Assembly: GCA_963556495.2 (NCBI GenBank)
Contig: OY747702.1
Coordinates: 7,351,280 to 7,415,279 of the forward strand
DNA from: Valencia hispanica
Lineage: Eukaryota > Chordata > Actinopteri > Cyprinodontiformes > Valenciidae
DNA length: 64,000 nt
Reading direction: 5' to 3'
The notes under the pieces were generated by a model that was not told the DNA's origin, made no database searches, and worked only from the letters and a program-made list of their open reading frames with translations. Position numbers and translations under genes: made by a program. Below are positions 34,117-43,539 of the stretch, in pieces (the first letter of the stretch is position 1; each line of letters begins with the position of its first letter).

Positions 34117-34305
34117 CTGGTTGCTTTAAGCTGGAAATAAGAAATCTATCAAACTACTAAAGTTGTAGATAAAAAACAGTCCACCAATCGGCGCTCGACT
34201 TGCCCCTGCTCTGCTTTGTATTCGTTGTATTTATCACGCCCCTCATGCCGAACATGTCCAGACAAGTCTACAGGCCCCGCCCCGTACGCTAGGTTCCTAT
34301 ATAAA
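34117..34305 (+). promoter_or_regulatory. Duplicated promoter copy with TATA box
   Basis: 34117-34243 repeats 33237-33358 of the inverted repeat almost word for word (GCTTTAAGCTGGAAATAAGA, CCCCTGCTCTGCTTTGTATT, GTATTTATCACGCCCCT). It is followed by its own TATATAAA at 34298-34305, 63 bp before the next ATG. Confidence 0.75.
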
Positions 34306-34367
34306 CCTCCTGGTCTTCGGCATTACATCCAGGACTTCCAGGCCGCCGTAATCTTCGCTCCGAGACG

Positions 34368-35297
34368 ATGGATATGGGAGGATTCGTCAAGCAGACCACT
34401 CTACCGTCATACTGGGGGATCGGCCAGCCGTATGAGCCGATGAGCACTCCGCCATCGCCTGTGGGGTTCGGCTACGCTAACCCGTATCATCCACCGTCAA
34501 TTTCATCGCTCTCGCCATGCTACTCTCCACCATCCCCTGTGTTCTCTCTTTCGGAGATTCTGCCTGCAGATGCCCAGCCCGACGCTTGGGTCGAGGGATC
34601 ATACAACCCTGAAGCTGGGGGAGCGGGTCACCCTTATTTCAACTATTATCGGCCGCCTACAACGAAACATCGCCGTGTAAGACCCCCTCTATCTACTTTA
34701 ACCCCGGTGCCTATGCCCGATCTCGAGGGAGAGTGTGATGGACCTTCAGCGCCCAGCGATGGTGGGACCCCCGATGCGCCGGAATGCGCGACACCGGAAC
34801 ACGGGTGTGCGTCTCAGGATGAGGGGGGTGATTCTCCGACTCTGACTGAGGTTGACAAATGGGACCTGGTGGACGGTTTGATGTCATCCAGGTTCATCAA
34901 GGCTGTAAAGACTGCTGTTCTGCATCTATTTCACATGACCAGTGCTGCTTATCAGAAAGATAACTGTTATGGATGTCAAATTAGCCATCCCAGTCAGTTG
35001 CAGCATCAATGCCTAGAGCTAATGGATGAGGATTATTACCAACTCCACTTTCAATCAGTCATGCGACAACTTCTTACCCCGCGATTCATTCCAGCTATTC
35101 AAATTCTGCTGGTAAATCGGAGCATACATGATGAGGATGATCTGAAGGTGAAAACAGTAGCTGAAACCGTTCTACATGAGCTGAGGAGTATGCAGGGGTT
35201 CTACAACGCGATTCAAGCTGTGTATGGTGATAGGGATGATGAAGCCATCCTGGAAGAACTCAGGACTGTCTCCCGATGCTATGGCAATGAAATCTGA
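34368..35297 (+). CDS. Polinton early-type protein B (309 aa), unknown function
   Basis: No known family is recognised. The first 150 residues are low-complexity and rich in Pro, Ser, Tyr and Gly. An acidic linker follows, then a folded part with KAVKTAVLHLFHM and a possible zinc site C200-x2-C203-x9-H213-x-C215 (CYGCQISHPSQLQHQC). The C-terminus is helical (KVKTVAETVLHELRSM). Its zinc-site region is shared with protein A upstream. It has its own TATA box (34298) and a poly(A) signal AATAAA at 35415-35420, so it looks like a separate transcription unit. A regulatory role is a guess from layout only. Confidence 0.75.
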   Translation: MDMGGFVKQTTLPSYWGIGQPYEPMSTPPSPVGFGYANPYHPPSISSLSPCYSPPSPVFSLSEILPADAQPDAWVEGSYNPEAGGAGHPYFNYYRPPTTKHRRVRPPLSTLTPVPMPDLEGECDGPSAPSDGGTPDAPECATPEHGCASQDEGGDSPTLTEVDKWDLVDGLMSSRFIKAVKTAVLHLFHMTSAAYQKDNCYGCQISHPSQLQHQCLELMDEDYYQLHFQSVMRQLLTPRFIPAIQILLVNRSIHDEDDLKVKTVAETVLHELRSMQGFYNAIQAVYGDRDDEAILEELRTVSRCYGNEI

Positions 35298-35414
35298 TGT
35301 GTACTAATGTTGGTTATATCTCCTCTGATATAAATGCTCTAGTTTAATCCTGACGTGTTTTGTTTTTTATTCATTTGTTTTTATAATTGTGTAATGCTAT
35401 GGTTTTAAACTTGT

Positions 35415-35420
35415 AATAAA
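35415..35420 (+). terminator. Poly(A) signal after early protein B
   Basis: AATAAA 118 bp after the stop codon. Confidence 0.6.
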
Positions 35421-35514
35421 AAAAACTTTGATCCAATCATATGGTTCATCTATCTGATTAATACAAGGGTTAAATTACACTAGCCGTTCTCCTGTACTAT
35501 CATTCGATAGTAAA

Positions 35515-36606
35515 ATGTCAGAACAGAGGGTGTTGACCAATGCATACTATGACCCCGCCCATCCGGGGAGCTATGGGGGTGTTGACAGATTGAGAAGGGG
35601 TTTAAAGGACAGAGAAGGACGTGTGATCGGTGTCAAAAAAGTAAAAGACTTTCTTTCAGGCGAGGACACCTACACGTTGCATAAACCTGCACGAGTAAAG
35701 TTTCCCCGGAATCGTGTTTTTGTAACCAAACCCTTGAAGCAATTCCAGGCCGACTTATGTGACATGCAAGCCTTGGCGACACATAACGACGGATTCAACT
35801 ATTTACTAACAGTGATTGATGTCTTTTCAAAAAAGGCGTATGTGCGTGCTTTAAAGAGAAAGACGGGGTGTGAGGTCGTTAAGGGGTTTGAATCAGTTTT
35901 TCAAGAGAGTCAAATTCCACAAAAATTACAGACGGATGCTGGTAAAGAGTTTTATAATAAACAATTTAAGTTAATGATGAAGAAATATGGTATTACCTAC
36001 TTTAGTACAGCCAGTGATCTAAAGGCATCTGTTGTTGAGCGCTTCAATCGCACTCTGAAGGGTAGAATGTGGAGATATTTCACCGCTAATAACACCTTCC
36101 GGTACATCGACGTCCTTCAAAAGCTAGTGGAGAGTTACAACCACAGCTTCCACTCAAGCATTAAGATGACACCTATGCAAGTGACGTCAGAGAATACTCC
36201 TCAAGTCATGAAAAACCTCTATTGCATCACCCCATCGATAGACTCTGGTAAAATAAAGACAAAGTTTAAGAAAGGGGATCTGGTCAGAATATCAAAGCTA
36301 CGTGGGGTATTTGATAAGAAATATGAGAACAGCTTCACAGATGAAATATTTACGGTTGACCGTTGCATACTCCGCTACCCCCCAGTGTACGAGTTAGTTG
36401 ATAATGATCAGGATCGAATACACGGATCGTTTTATGAGGCCGAATTGCAGAAAGTAAAAATTAATGGTGAGCGGGTGTATAACGTGGACAAGATTTTAAA
36501 GCGGCGGAGAGTCAACGGGGAGGACCAAGTCTTTGTGAGGTGGAGAAATTGGCCCGAAAAATTCAACAGTTGGGTCAGAGCCTCAGATGTTAAAAGTGTC
36601 AAATAA
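35515..36606 (+). CDS. INT: Polinton integrase with C-terminal chromodomain
   Basis: A 363-residue retroviral-type (rve) integrase that joins the element's ends to host DNA. The catalytic triad is visible as D80 (QADLCDMQ), D141 (LQTDAGKEFY) and E175 (SVVERFNRTLKGRMW), giving a D-x33-E spacing close to the usual 35. The strand IDVFSKKAYV follows D80 as in the RNase H fold. The last 45 residues (VDKILKRRRVNGEDQVFVRW...) are a chromodomain, which may guide insertion to marked chromatin. No N-terminal HHCC finger is obvious. The frame is complete, and the ATG at 35515 follows the poly(A) signal of the previous gene by 95 bp. Confidence 0.95.
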   Translation: MSEQRVLTNAYYDPAHPGSYGGVDRLRRGLKDREGRVIGVKKVKDFLSGEDTYTLHKPARVKFPRNRVFVTKPLKQFQADLCDMQALATHNDGFNYLLTVIDVFSKKAYVRALKRKTGCEVVKGFESVFQESQIPQKLQTDAGKEFYNKQFKLMMKKYGITYFSTASDLKASVVERFNRTLKGRMWRYFTANNTFRYIDVLQKLVESYNHSFHSSIKMTPMQVTSENTPQVMKNLYCITPSIDSGKIKTKFKKGDLVRISKLRGVFDKKYENSFTDEIFTVDRCILRYPPVYELVDNDQDRIHGSFYEAELQKVKINGERVYNVDKILKRRRVNGEDQVFVRWRNWPEKFNSWVRASDVKSVK

Positions 36607-36735
36607 TATCGCCCACAAAACCGTGTAACACATCGTCGATTCACTATAAAGCGTGGGTTCTACAGACTATGATTAATTAGTAAACCTTACCCTCCAAAGC
36701 CTTTAGATGACTTTTTTTGCTCCATCAAATTCACA

Positions 36736-37545
36736 ATGTCTGATGAGGGGTTCTATGTAACTCTACCTTCCAACGCCAGCGGAGAGGTATTTAAAGATAA
36801 CACGAGCTCAAATTATACTACAGACCTTCCAAAGGCTATTGAGCTAAGTGGAGACTGGGTAGTGGGACTGTGTGAAATTGTCTACCCTCATACATGGTAT
36901 AACCTGTCGGATCAGCATTCGTACATTGATTTAAAGAAGGTTGTTTATGAGGTGGGAGACAAATCTAAAGATGAGAGGAATACACCCCGTATAGAATACG
37001 CCAGGTCCAAGTTTTCCGGAGGGGGGTATTTTGAGAGACCTCAAGACCTCTCAGATGCTCTAGTCCCAGCCGTGAAGAAATATGACAGGAGCATCGATCT
37101 AACCTACAATAATGTCTCGAAAAAGTTTGACTTCAAGGGGGATGGAAGATACAAAATTCGAGCTAGCAACCCTCTCTCCATCATGCTCGGTTTGAACGCT
37201 GACGAATGGTGGACCATCTCCAACAGACCTGCGCCCCACCCAGCGGATCTCGGCACTGGTGAATATAACCTGTTTGTCTACACAGACATAATCCATTTCC
37301 AAACTGTTGGTGACAGTCACTCACCTCTGCTCGGTGTCGTAAACATAAATGGTAAATTCGGTGACGTGATTGGTGTGAGGTATAACACAGTGCATTACCT
37401 CCCCGTTTCAAAAAGCTATATTAAGACAATCTGCATACAGGTAAAAACAGATCGTAACGAGTGTGTGAACTTTGTATACGGGAAGACGATCGTGAAGCTG
37501 CACTTTAAACCGGTTTTGACACCTGCTGTAAAATGGCATATTTAA
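36736..37545 (+). CDS. mCP: Penton-like minor capsid protein
   Basis: 269 residues. The start FYVTLPSNAS and the stretch SSNYTTDLPKAIELSGDWVVGLCEIVYPHTW are the usual opening of Polinton minor capsid proteins, which have a single jelly-roll fold and form the five-fold vertices. The C-terminus (INGKFGDVIGVRYNTVHYLPV) also fits. The frame is intact. Its last 13 bases overlap the start of the next gene, suggesting one late transcript with several cistrons or alternative splicing. Function is from family resemblance. Confidence 0.85.
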   Translation: MSDEGFYVTLPSNASGEVFKDNTSSNYTTDLPKAIELSGDWVVGLCEIVYPHTWYNLSDQHSYIDLKKVVYEVGDKSKDERNTPRIEYARSKFSGGGYFERPQDLSDALVPAVKKYDRSIDLTYNNVSKKFDFKGDGRYKIRASNPLSIMLGLNADEWWTISNRPAPHPADLGTGEYNLFVYTDIIHFQTVGDSHSPLLGVVNINGKFGDVIGVRYNTVHYLPVSKSYIKTICIQVKTDRNECVNFVYGKTIVKLHFKPVLTPAVKWHI

Positions 37546-37979
37546 CACACAGACCAGAACCAACGCGGTTTGTACAATATTATGTGAACCAGACGGGTGG
37601 AGAGCTACCCGGGTTTTCAGGACAGCCTGTCATGTATGGTCGTGGATTTGGATCTGTGTTTGCCCGCCTCTTCCGATTTATATCCCCATTTGTTAAGAAA
37701 GGAGTGTCTATTGCTAAACCGCACCTTAAAGCTGCGGCATCGAATATAGCTTCGGACGTCTTTGGGAGGGCGGTCGATAAAATCAAGAGCAAGATCGGTC
37801 AGAATTCTGATGCTCAGGAAGGTTCAGGAATAATGATCTTATCAAGACGAGGTCGAAAGAGACCCCCTGGAGAGCGTGTTTGGATGACTAGAAAACAAGC
37901 CAAGACAAAGAAAAAGAAACCACTCAGGGTGAGCAGGCAGAGGGGAAGGAAGTCCGGCAGAGGCTCTGACATATTTTAA
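37533..37979 (+). CDS. Basic core-like virion protein, pVI/pX-like
   Basis: 148 residues. The N-terminal third contains MYGRG (residues 34-38), which fits the adenain cleavage rule (M/I/L)-x-G-x|G and would cut after R37. Next comes an amphipathic stretch (VFARLFRFISPFVKKGVSIA) like the membrane-active helix of adenovirus pVI. The C-terminus is strongly basic (KQAKTKKKKPLRVSRQRGRK), as in DNA-binding core proteins. It overlaps the minor capsid gene by 13 bp and precedes the major capsid gene by 12 bp. The assignment is by features and position, without a recognised family match. Confidence 0.7.
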   Translation: MAYLTHRPEPTRFVQYYVNQTGGELPGFSGQPVMYGRGFGSVFARLFRFISPFVKKGVSIAKPHLKAAASNIASDVFGRAVDKIKSKIGQNSDAQEGSGIMILSRRGRKRPPGERVWMTRKQAKTKKKKPLRVSRQRGRKSGRGSDIF

Positions 37980-37991
37980 CCGAATAGGAAT

Positions 37992-39299
37992 ATGGCTCTA
38001 CTACATGTCAAATCGGGAGAGTGTACGCTCGGTGAGCTTGACTTATTTTCAGCGCCTATGACTCAACTATCGGTAGAGGATAAGCTGTACACTGAGATTT
38101 CACCCCTTTCAGCCATCACCGATGGAGGACCGATAGAATTTTTTATCCCTGGTGGGGGCGAGTCGTATACCGATTTAAATGACATGTTGATCCATCTCAG
38201 AGTTAAAATTAGCAATGCTAACGGTTCGCCCATGGCTCGTGACGCTAAGGTCGGCTTAATTAACTACCCTCTGAACACAATTTTTTCCCAATGTGATGTA
38301 ACCCTTGGAGACCGTTTAATATCGCAGTCCAGCGCTACGCATCCTTATAGAGCTATGATCGAAACATTGCTTAATTATTCAGATCAAACCCTTAAAAGCC
38401 AGTTCAGTGCAGGGCTTTTTTATAAAGATACAGCCGATGAAATGGATTCTACAGAGACTATTGATGGACCGAATGAAGGATTAAACCAACGTGCCTCCTT
38501 TACAGCCCAATCTCGAGAGGTGCACCTGCTAGGACCGCTTCATGCTGACATATTATTCTGTGAAAGACTACTTTTGAACTCTGTTGACATAAGAATTAAG
38601 CTAACACGAGCAAGCGATGCGTTCTGTCTTATGGGGGCTGCAGATTCTACTTTCAAACTATGGATTTTAGGTGCAGCTCTCTTTGTCAAAAAGGTGACTG
38701 TATCTCCCGCCGTACGGCTCGGTCATGAGACCGCATTAATGAAAGGAAATGCTTTGTACCCGGTATCGCGTGTGAATGTAAAAACATACTCTATACCTGA
38801 ACATTCAAGAATATGCACTCAGGAGAACCTGTTCTTGGGTATGACACCTAAATATGTGGTTATTTCGATGGTTAATCACCAGGCCTTCACAGGAGCGCGC
38901 AATTTGAATCCGTTTTCATTCAACCATTATAATATGGAGTATCTAGCTCTGTCCCGTGATGGTAGACAGATTCCTGCTAAGGCCTTCCAACCCAACTTCG
39001 ATCAGGGTAATTCTGTACGAGAATATTACAACCTGTTTACATCCACAGGGAGGCATTTAAAGGATCTCCCCCTAAGCATAACTAGGGAGGACTTTAACAC
39101 GGGTTACGCATTATTTGCTTTTAATCTCGACCCATGTGCTGAATCTGAAGCACTATCACCAGTACGCAGTGGTAACATTAGGCTAGAAATGAGATTCAGA
39201 ACACCGTTACCGCACACAACAACGCTGATTGTATACGCGTGCTACGACTCCATCCTGGAAATAGACTCTAAAAGAAGAGTTTTGGTGGATTATTATTAA
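37992..39299 (+). CDS. MCP: Hexon-like major capsid protein
   Basis: 435 residues. It matches the double jelly-roll capsid protein of Polintons, often named in databases after the C. elegans F54H12.2 locus. Visible features are the N-terminal FFIPGGGESYTDLNDMLIHL, the strand-rich middle with NTIFSQCDVTLGDRLISQS, and the C-terminus RTPLPHTTTLIVYACYDSILEID. It is complete and uses its own ATG 12 bp after the core-like gene. Together with the penton-like protein it would build an icosahedral shell. Confidence 0.85.
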   Translation: MALLHVKSGECTLGELDLFSAPMTQLSVEDKLYTEISPLSAITDGGPIEFFIPGGGESYTDLNDMLIHLRVKISNANGSPMARDAKVGLINYPLNTIFSQCDVTLGDRLISQSSATHPYRAMIETLLNYSDQTLKSQFSAGLFYKDTADEMDSTETIDGPNEGLNQRASFTAQSREVHLLGPLHADILFCERLLLNSVDIRIKLTRASDAFCLMGAADSTFKLWILGAALFVKKVTVSPAVRLGHETALMKGNALYPVSRVNVKTYSIPEHSRICTQENLFLGMTPKYVVISMVNHQAFTGARNLNPFSFNHYNMEYLALSRDGRQIPAKAFQPNFDQGNSVREYYNLFTSTGRHLKDLPLSITREDFNTGYALFAFNLDPCAESEALSPVRSGNIRLEMRFRTPLPHTTTLIVYACYDSILEIDSKRRVLVDYY

Positions 39300-39311
39300 C
39301 CACTTGGAAAC

Positions 39312-39854
39312 ATGAATAATCACGAACTCGATGCAATACTCAGTCATCTGCTTGGGAAGCTTTTCTGCGGTGTATGGGCCAGCGACCAACTGGAGCTGCT
39401 ACCACTAACATTCCCCAGACCGGCTTATTTTATCGTCAATACACACCCTTCTAACATGCCTGGGGAACACTGGCTAGCCCTCACTCTGGAAGAGGGTGGT
39501 AAAGCAACGTTTTTTGACTCTTACGGGTACTCACCAGAATTTGTCTATTACCCTTCATCCATTTTGGATTTTTTGAAAGATCGTTCGTCTGTGATAATGT
39601 ACCATAACCAACAATTTCAGAGCGTTCAATCTTCTGTTTGTGGGCATCACTGTATTTTTTATTTATGCCATAGAGCCTGTGGTCTCTCCATGCAACAAGT
39701 TTTATCAAAGTATTGTCAAATTCCTGAATCAAATGATGAGCTTGTATCTAACTTTGTCAAAAAGTATGTGAAATGTGCTATGAAGCGAAACACAACGTTT
39801 TTCACGCATAGAACCTGTTCTCTAGATGTGTTTAAAGATTGTTACGGGTTTTGA
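39312..39854 (+). CDS. PRO: Adenain-like cysteine protease
   Basis: 180 residues, close to adenovirus protease in size. The catalytic set is in the right order: H53 in GEHWLALTL, D69 in FFDSYGYSP, Q103 in QQFQS, and C110 in SSVCGHHC. This Ulp1/adenain-type protease matures capsid and core proteins. The neighbouring core-like protein contains a matching cleavage site. It is the last gene of the rightward block, followed by a poly(A) signal at 39911. Confidence 0.9.
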   Translation: MNNHELDAILSHLLGKLFCGVWASDQLELLPLTFPRPAYFIVNTHPSNMPGEHWLALTLEEGGKATFFDSYGYSPEFVYYPSSILDFLKDRSSVIMYHNQQFQSVQSSVCGHHCIFYLCHRACGLSMQQVLSKYCQIPESNDELVSNFVKKYVKCAMKRNTTFFTHRTCSLDVFKDCYGF

Positions 39855-39910
39855 TATGTATGAGAATATGCATCAAATGTATTAGACTTATGATGTTTAA
39901 CATGGAATGA

Positions 39911-39955
39911 AATAAACCTGTACGCATGAAATTATGTGAACGCATATCGTTTATT
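39911..39955. terminator. Facing poly(A) signals between the two gene blocks
   Basis: AATAAA on the plus strand at 39911-39916 serves the capsid-protease block. The minus strand has AATAAA at 39955-39950 for the leftward block. They point towards each other 33 bp apart. Confidence 0.65.
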
Positions 39956-40117
39956 ATGAAAAGAAACAACGCTTATTCAGTAGTAATGCAGCTAGGGGGA
40001 GAATGTGAGCCAGCTGGGGGCTCGGGTTGCCTTACGAAGAGACTTTTTACTGAAATGATCTTCCGCTCTGGTCCAGAGGGGTGATAAGGTAACACTCTTA
40101 CGCTTTCTGCGTGCTAC

Positions 40118-40639
40118 CTACGCATTCTGAGGCCAAACTGGTGACATCATGAACGACCTCCTTCTTTCCCGCCGTTTTGTAGCAGTTGGAGCCTTTAAAG
40201 ACGGCCAAACTGGTGACATCAATACGCGCTTTTTATTTTTTGATTTCCTGCCTGCTCTCTCATCCACGACACTCTCAACGGCAGGTGTAGAAGAGGTCTC
40301 TAAGGAGTCTAGACCGTCTAAACCTCGGCTATACCCACTAACGATCTGGTTGTCCTTCGGGGGGTCATCATTCGCACGGTCTCTCTGCAGCGATAGGGTG
40401 ACACGCGCCTCTTCGTTCTCTCCTTGCTTAAGGAGGGTTAGGTATTTCTGAAGTAATGCGTGGTAGCGTTTAATTTTCTCGTACGATGCACTGTTTGGGT
40501 CATCCAATATTGCCTGCATGTCCTCATCAGTGTCATCCTGAGCCTTCTGTCGTATGGTTCCGGAGTTATCCCGTTGCTTCAGACGATTTAATTGATGCGG
40601 TGAGACTAGAAACATTTTCTGTGATGCTCTCAGTGTCAT
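40118..40639 (-). CDS. Polinton-associated 173-aa protein, unknown function
   Basis: No named family is recognised, though proteins of this layout occur in fish Polintons. The N-terminus (FLVSPHQLNRLKQRD) is followed by a helical region (SASYEKIKRYHALLQKYLTLLKQ), a charged middle, and a basic tail. The tail carries two copies of a short motif, LMSPVWPSL and MMSPVWPQN, that end the protein. The DNA encoding them is a recent-looking duplication (GGCCAAACTGGTGACATCA twice). It is the last gene of the leftward block and may be a minor virion protein. Confidence 0.65.
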   Translation of the reverse strand: MTLRASQKMFLVSPHQLNRLKQRDNSGTIRQKAQDDTDEDMQAILDDPNSASYEKIKRYHALLQKYLTLLKQGENEEARVTLSLQRDRANDDPPKDNQIVSGYSRGLDGLDSLETSSTPAVESVVDERAGRKSKNKKRVLMSPVWPSLKAPTATKRRERRRSFMMSPVWPQNA

Positions 40640-40648
40640 AATACACTT

Positions 40649-40975
40649 CTACCGGCGGAATATTCCAGCCACCAATTCTCCGAGAAACGGTATTACAGCT
40701 GCAATCAGTGGGAGAATTCCTCCTGTCTGGGTTTTCAATGTCTGTCGTTTGCGCTTTAACCCCACCTTCCGATCAGCCAACAGCCTGAGGATTTTTTTCT
40801 GCTTCTTAAGTCTGTTGTATTGTGTTGTGGACAGCTTGATGTTCCCTTTCAGCACATTTAAAGCAATCTCGCACAAGGTTTGTAGAAAGTCGGGAGAACA
40901 ATGAGTTAGGATATCTTTACGTTTCTGGGGTGTGGAATGAAAAAGAGCCCCTAGTAACGGTGCATTTCTTTTTAT
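40649..40975 (-). pseudogene. Small basic Polinton protein, split by the retrovirus
   Basis: The remaining frame is open from 40975 to 40649. It is rich in Lys and Arg (KRKDIL..., KKQKKILRLL) and ends with a Gly-rich hydrophobic tail (GILPLIAAVIPFLGELVAG). The likely start codon lies on the far side of the retroviral insertion at 48770-48768, 5 bp after the ATPase stop, so the insertion falls after the third codon. An internal ATG (40876) could give a 75-residue shorter form. The tail recalls the membrane-active segments of adenovirus minor proteins, but the family is unknown. Confidence 0.65.
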
Positions 40976-40981
40976 GCGTGC

Positions 40982-41548
40982 TGTTGTATTTTACTTTTTT
41001 TGAGGCTATTTTTATTATGCAGTACATATGTGTTAATTAAATCTTTTTTAAGCTTTAGAAGTAATAGGCCTGTTTATATTATTCAGGGTAGTAAAACATG
41101 ACTCTGTTACCAGTATTTTATAGGGTTGAAGGTTTTAAGTAAAACTCTTGAGTAAAGATATGAACTGAAAGCAGGGAGGATTAGCTATAACTCTTAAGTC
41201 ATGTTATAACACAGTTCATGGTAAGGTCAAGAGACCTGGAGAAAATAAATGACCTGTCAAGATGTAGAAGGAGGAGAGAGGAGTCACGTGATATGTTCTT
41301 TGTTCTTCTTGAAATAAAAATGGTGCGGCCCTGTAAGAGAACGAGTCAGACAGTCAGGTCTTGTCTGATTCCCATCTGCAGGTGCGTCTTTTCCAAAACA
41401 GATCTGATTTTGTGTGTTTTTGTAACTCTATGTCTCTCAGCTCTGAGTCTTATTTTGAAACAGTTCCCGTTGGGGTTTTTGGAGTTCGGCGCCCCCACCT
41501 CTCTGAGCAGGAAGTGAGTTGCAGAGCACATTGTGGGAAAAGCCGACA
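40982..41548 (+). repeat. Retroviral 5' LTR (567 bp)
   Basis: Starts TGTTGTATTTTACT, ends AAAGCCGACA. It contains AATAAA at 41313-41318. I find no difference from the 3' LTR by eye. The 99-codon frame inside it (41218-41517) is present in both LTRs and has no known domain. Confidence 0.95.
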
Positions 41549-41551
41549 ATA

Positions 41552-41569
41552 TGGTGGAGGATGCGGGCA
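41552..41569 (+). other. Primer binding site, tRNA-Ala type
   Basis: TGGTGGAGGATGCGGGCA lies 3 bp after the LTR and is complementary to a tRNA 3' end CCTCCACCA preceded by TGCCCGCAT, as in vertebrate tRNA-Ala genes. The tRNA identity is from memory. Confidence 0.6.
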
Positions 41570-43539
41570 ATTTGATTTGGTTTTGAGTTTTCTTAGGGCT
41601 GGGAGAGATTGAGTGTGAGTAATGAGTGTGGCATAACTGATTGATACAGGTGTTTGTGGCAATTGTAGTGATTTTGTGTTTTTTCTTTGAGTTCAACAGA
41701 GAATCGGAGAGCGACTGGATTGATCCTTGCTAATCAACACCCGGGTGGTTTTGTATCAATCTGGAAAAGCGCTAACACCAAATTAATAGGTATTGATCGA
41801 TTTAAACGTTCTCCATTTAATGTTGACGTGTTGTTTTTTCGGTTGAGGGTCGACCAAAGTACGGACCAGGGGGCTTGAGAGTTGGCCGCTCATTTCCGAT
41901 GGGACGCTGTCGGAAAATTTTCCTCGGCTGGCAAGCGAGAAAAGAGACAGCAGTAGAGCCTATGTGTTCTCTGTTGTCTAGACGGATTACCTTGGAGAGG
42001 CTGGCGTATCTTCCAAACGCACGATTGAGCCACGTGAATTGGATTGTGTTTAAAGGTCCGGCTTTAGGTGGCTCCGGTAGAGGTTAGTGTTTGAGACTGT
42101 GAAAATTGTTGTTCTTTCTTTCTCTCGGATGTTTGTGTGTGTGATTGGAGAAGTCGCGGTGACGGAAAAGTAGCTACCAGGTAGCTTCCTGCACTCCGGC
42201 CGTATATAAACTCCTCATTTAGGGGAACTAACCGACTGAATCTAAAACCATAATTCCTCTGCGAATCTTAAACGCCTAGACAATGTCCGCGCTTCTTGTA
42301 CAGACAATAAGCGTAGAAGCTTGACATTGTAGAGGAATAAGGGAATATCATTTTCAGTCAGCTAAAGTACCACCATAATTTAGCTTACGGCTAACGCACA
42401 GTTTGGATGAGTTTTTCGCCTGGAAATAAAGGCGTTCAACCTTGTGCAACTACGTAAACACGTCTAAAGCATTGTCTAACACATATATATAGGACTGTTA
42501 TTATGGATAACTGGTAGTAAACTCTATAGAATATATATAAAATAACTTTATGATAACGGAGCGGTCACGTTTGGCTTCCGGTTGAGCTAGGTTGCTCATG
42601 ATGACAGCTAATCTTTGGTAGCTTAGCTTCCGAACTGTATTTATTTGGCTCGGTTAAACAGTCATTCGAGTATTGATGGCGAAGTGTGGTTTTGTTGGAG
42701 GCATTTTGTTCTTGGTTGGTTTACTTATGAGTACGGTTTAGCATCGTAGTGCAGAATTAGCCATCTGTGCACCGGCGTATTCATTCCGCGGTGTGACACG
42801 GAAGTTTTATTGGGCCGGACTTTGATCTGTCAGTCCGGCGGAGTTTTTTTTTTTTGGAGCAAACTGTTGACGATTTTGTGTTGCAAAGCGAGTTTTAAAC
42901 GTATTTCTTTCAGTATATGTTTTAATGATAAATACAAATTGCCTTATATTGGGAGAATTCTATTTTTTCGTGTGTTTCACCAAAAAATGCATCCCGAGTT
43001 TTGGCGTAGGCCGGACTCTATTAGGAATTCTTTGATTTTTAGATGAAACGGCAATAATCTCCGTATATAAATAAATTAATGATAAGATAAACAGTGCGTT
43101 ATAAACCTTTTTAGCTTTCCTTCGTTTCGGCTTTGCCTAAAACATTATTAAGGTTAATGTTGCATGGATAAATAATATATAAACTCCTTCACTATAAAAA
43201 GAAATAAATAGATTAAATAAAAACGGTGCCTGCCTTTACTGTTTATTGCATTAATATTGGGATAAATTTGGGCCTACGAATTGATAGTTTATCAATTAAA
43301 ATAAATGATTTATAGAGTTAATACAAATAACCTATTTTTTTATTATTAAAATTTTAATCCATTTTGGATTTTTGTTACGAATATTCAATGGCAGCCGAAT
43401 ATAAATTACTTTCTGCTCCACAGGGACGAAACTGACGTACTTTAGATGCCCAATTGTTAATATACATTTCTAAATTATATTCTGTTTTAGTTGATAAGCC
43501 CGGTAAAAAATAAAAAGAAGATAAAAACCAGTTCCAGGG
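41570..43539 (+). other. Long retroviral leader without recognised genes
   Basis: Nearly 2 kb between primer site and gag remains. Frames are short. The last 1 kb is very AT-rich. It may include packaging signals or foreign sequence picked up by the virus. Confidence 0.5.

Noticed and set aside
37099..37411. Minus-strand frames across the minor capsid gene
   Set aside because: They are shadows of the capsid coding frame, without domains.
41218..41517. 99-codon frame, repeated at 48430-48729
   Set aside because: It lies wholly inside the LTR and has no domain; both copies are identical because the LTRs are.
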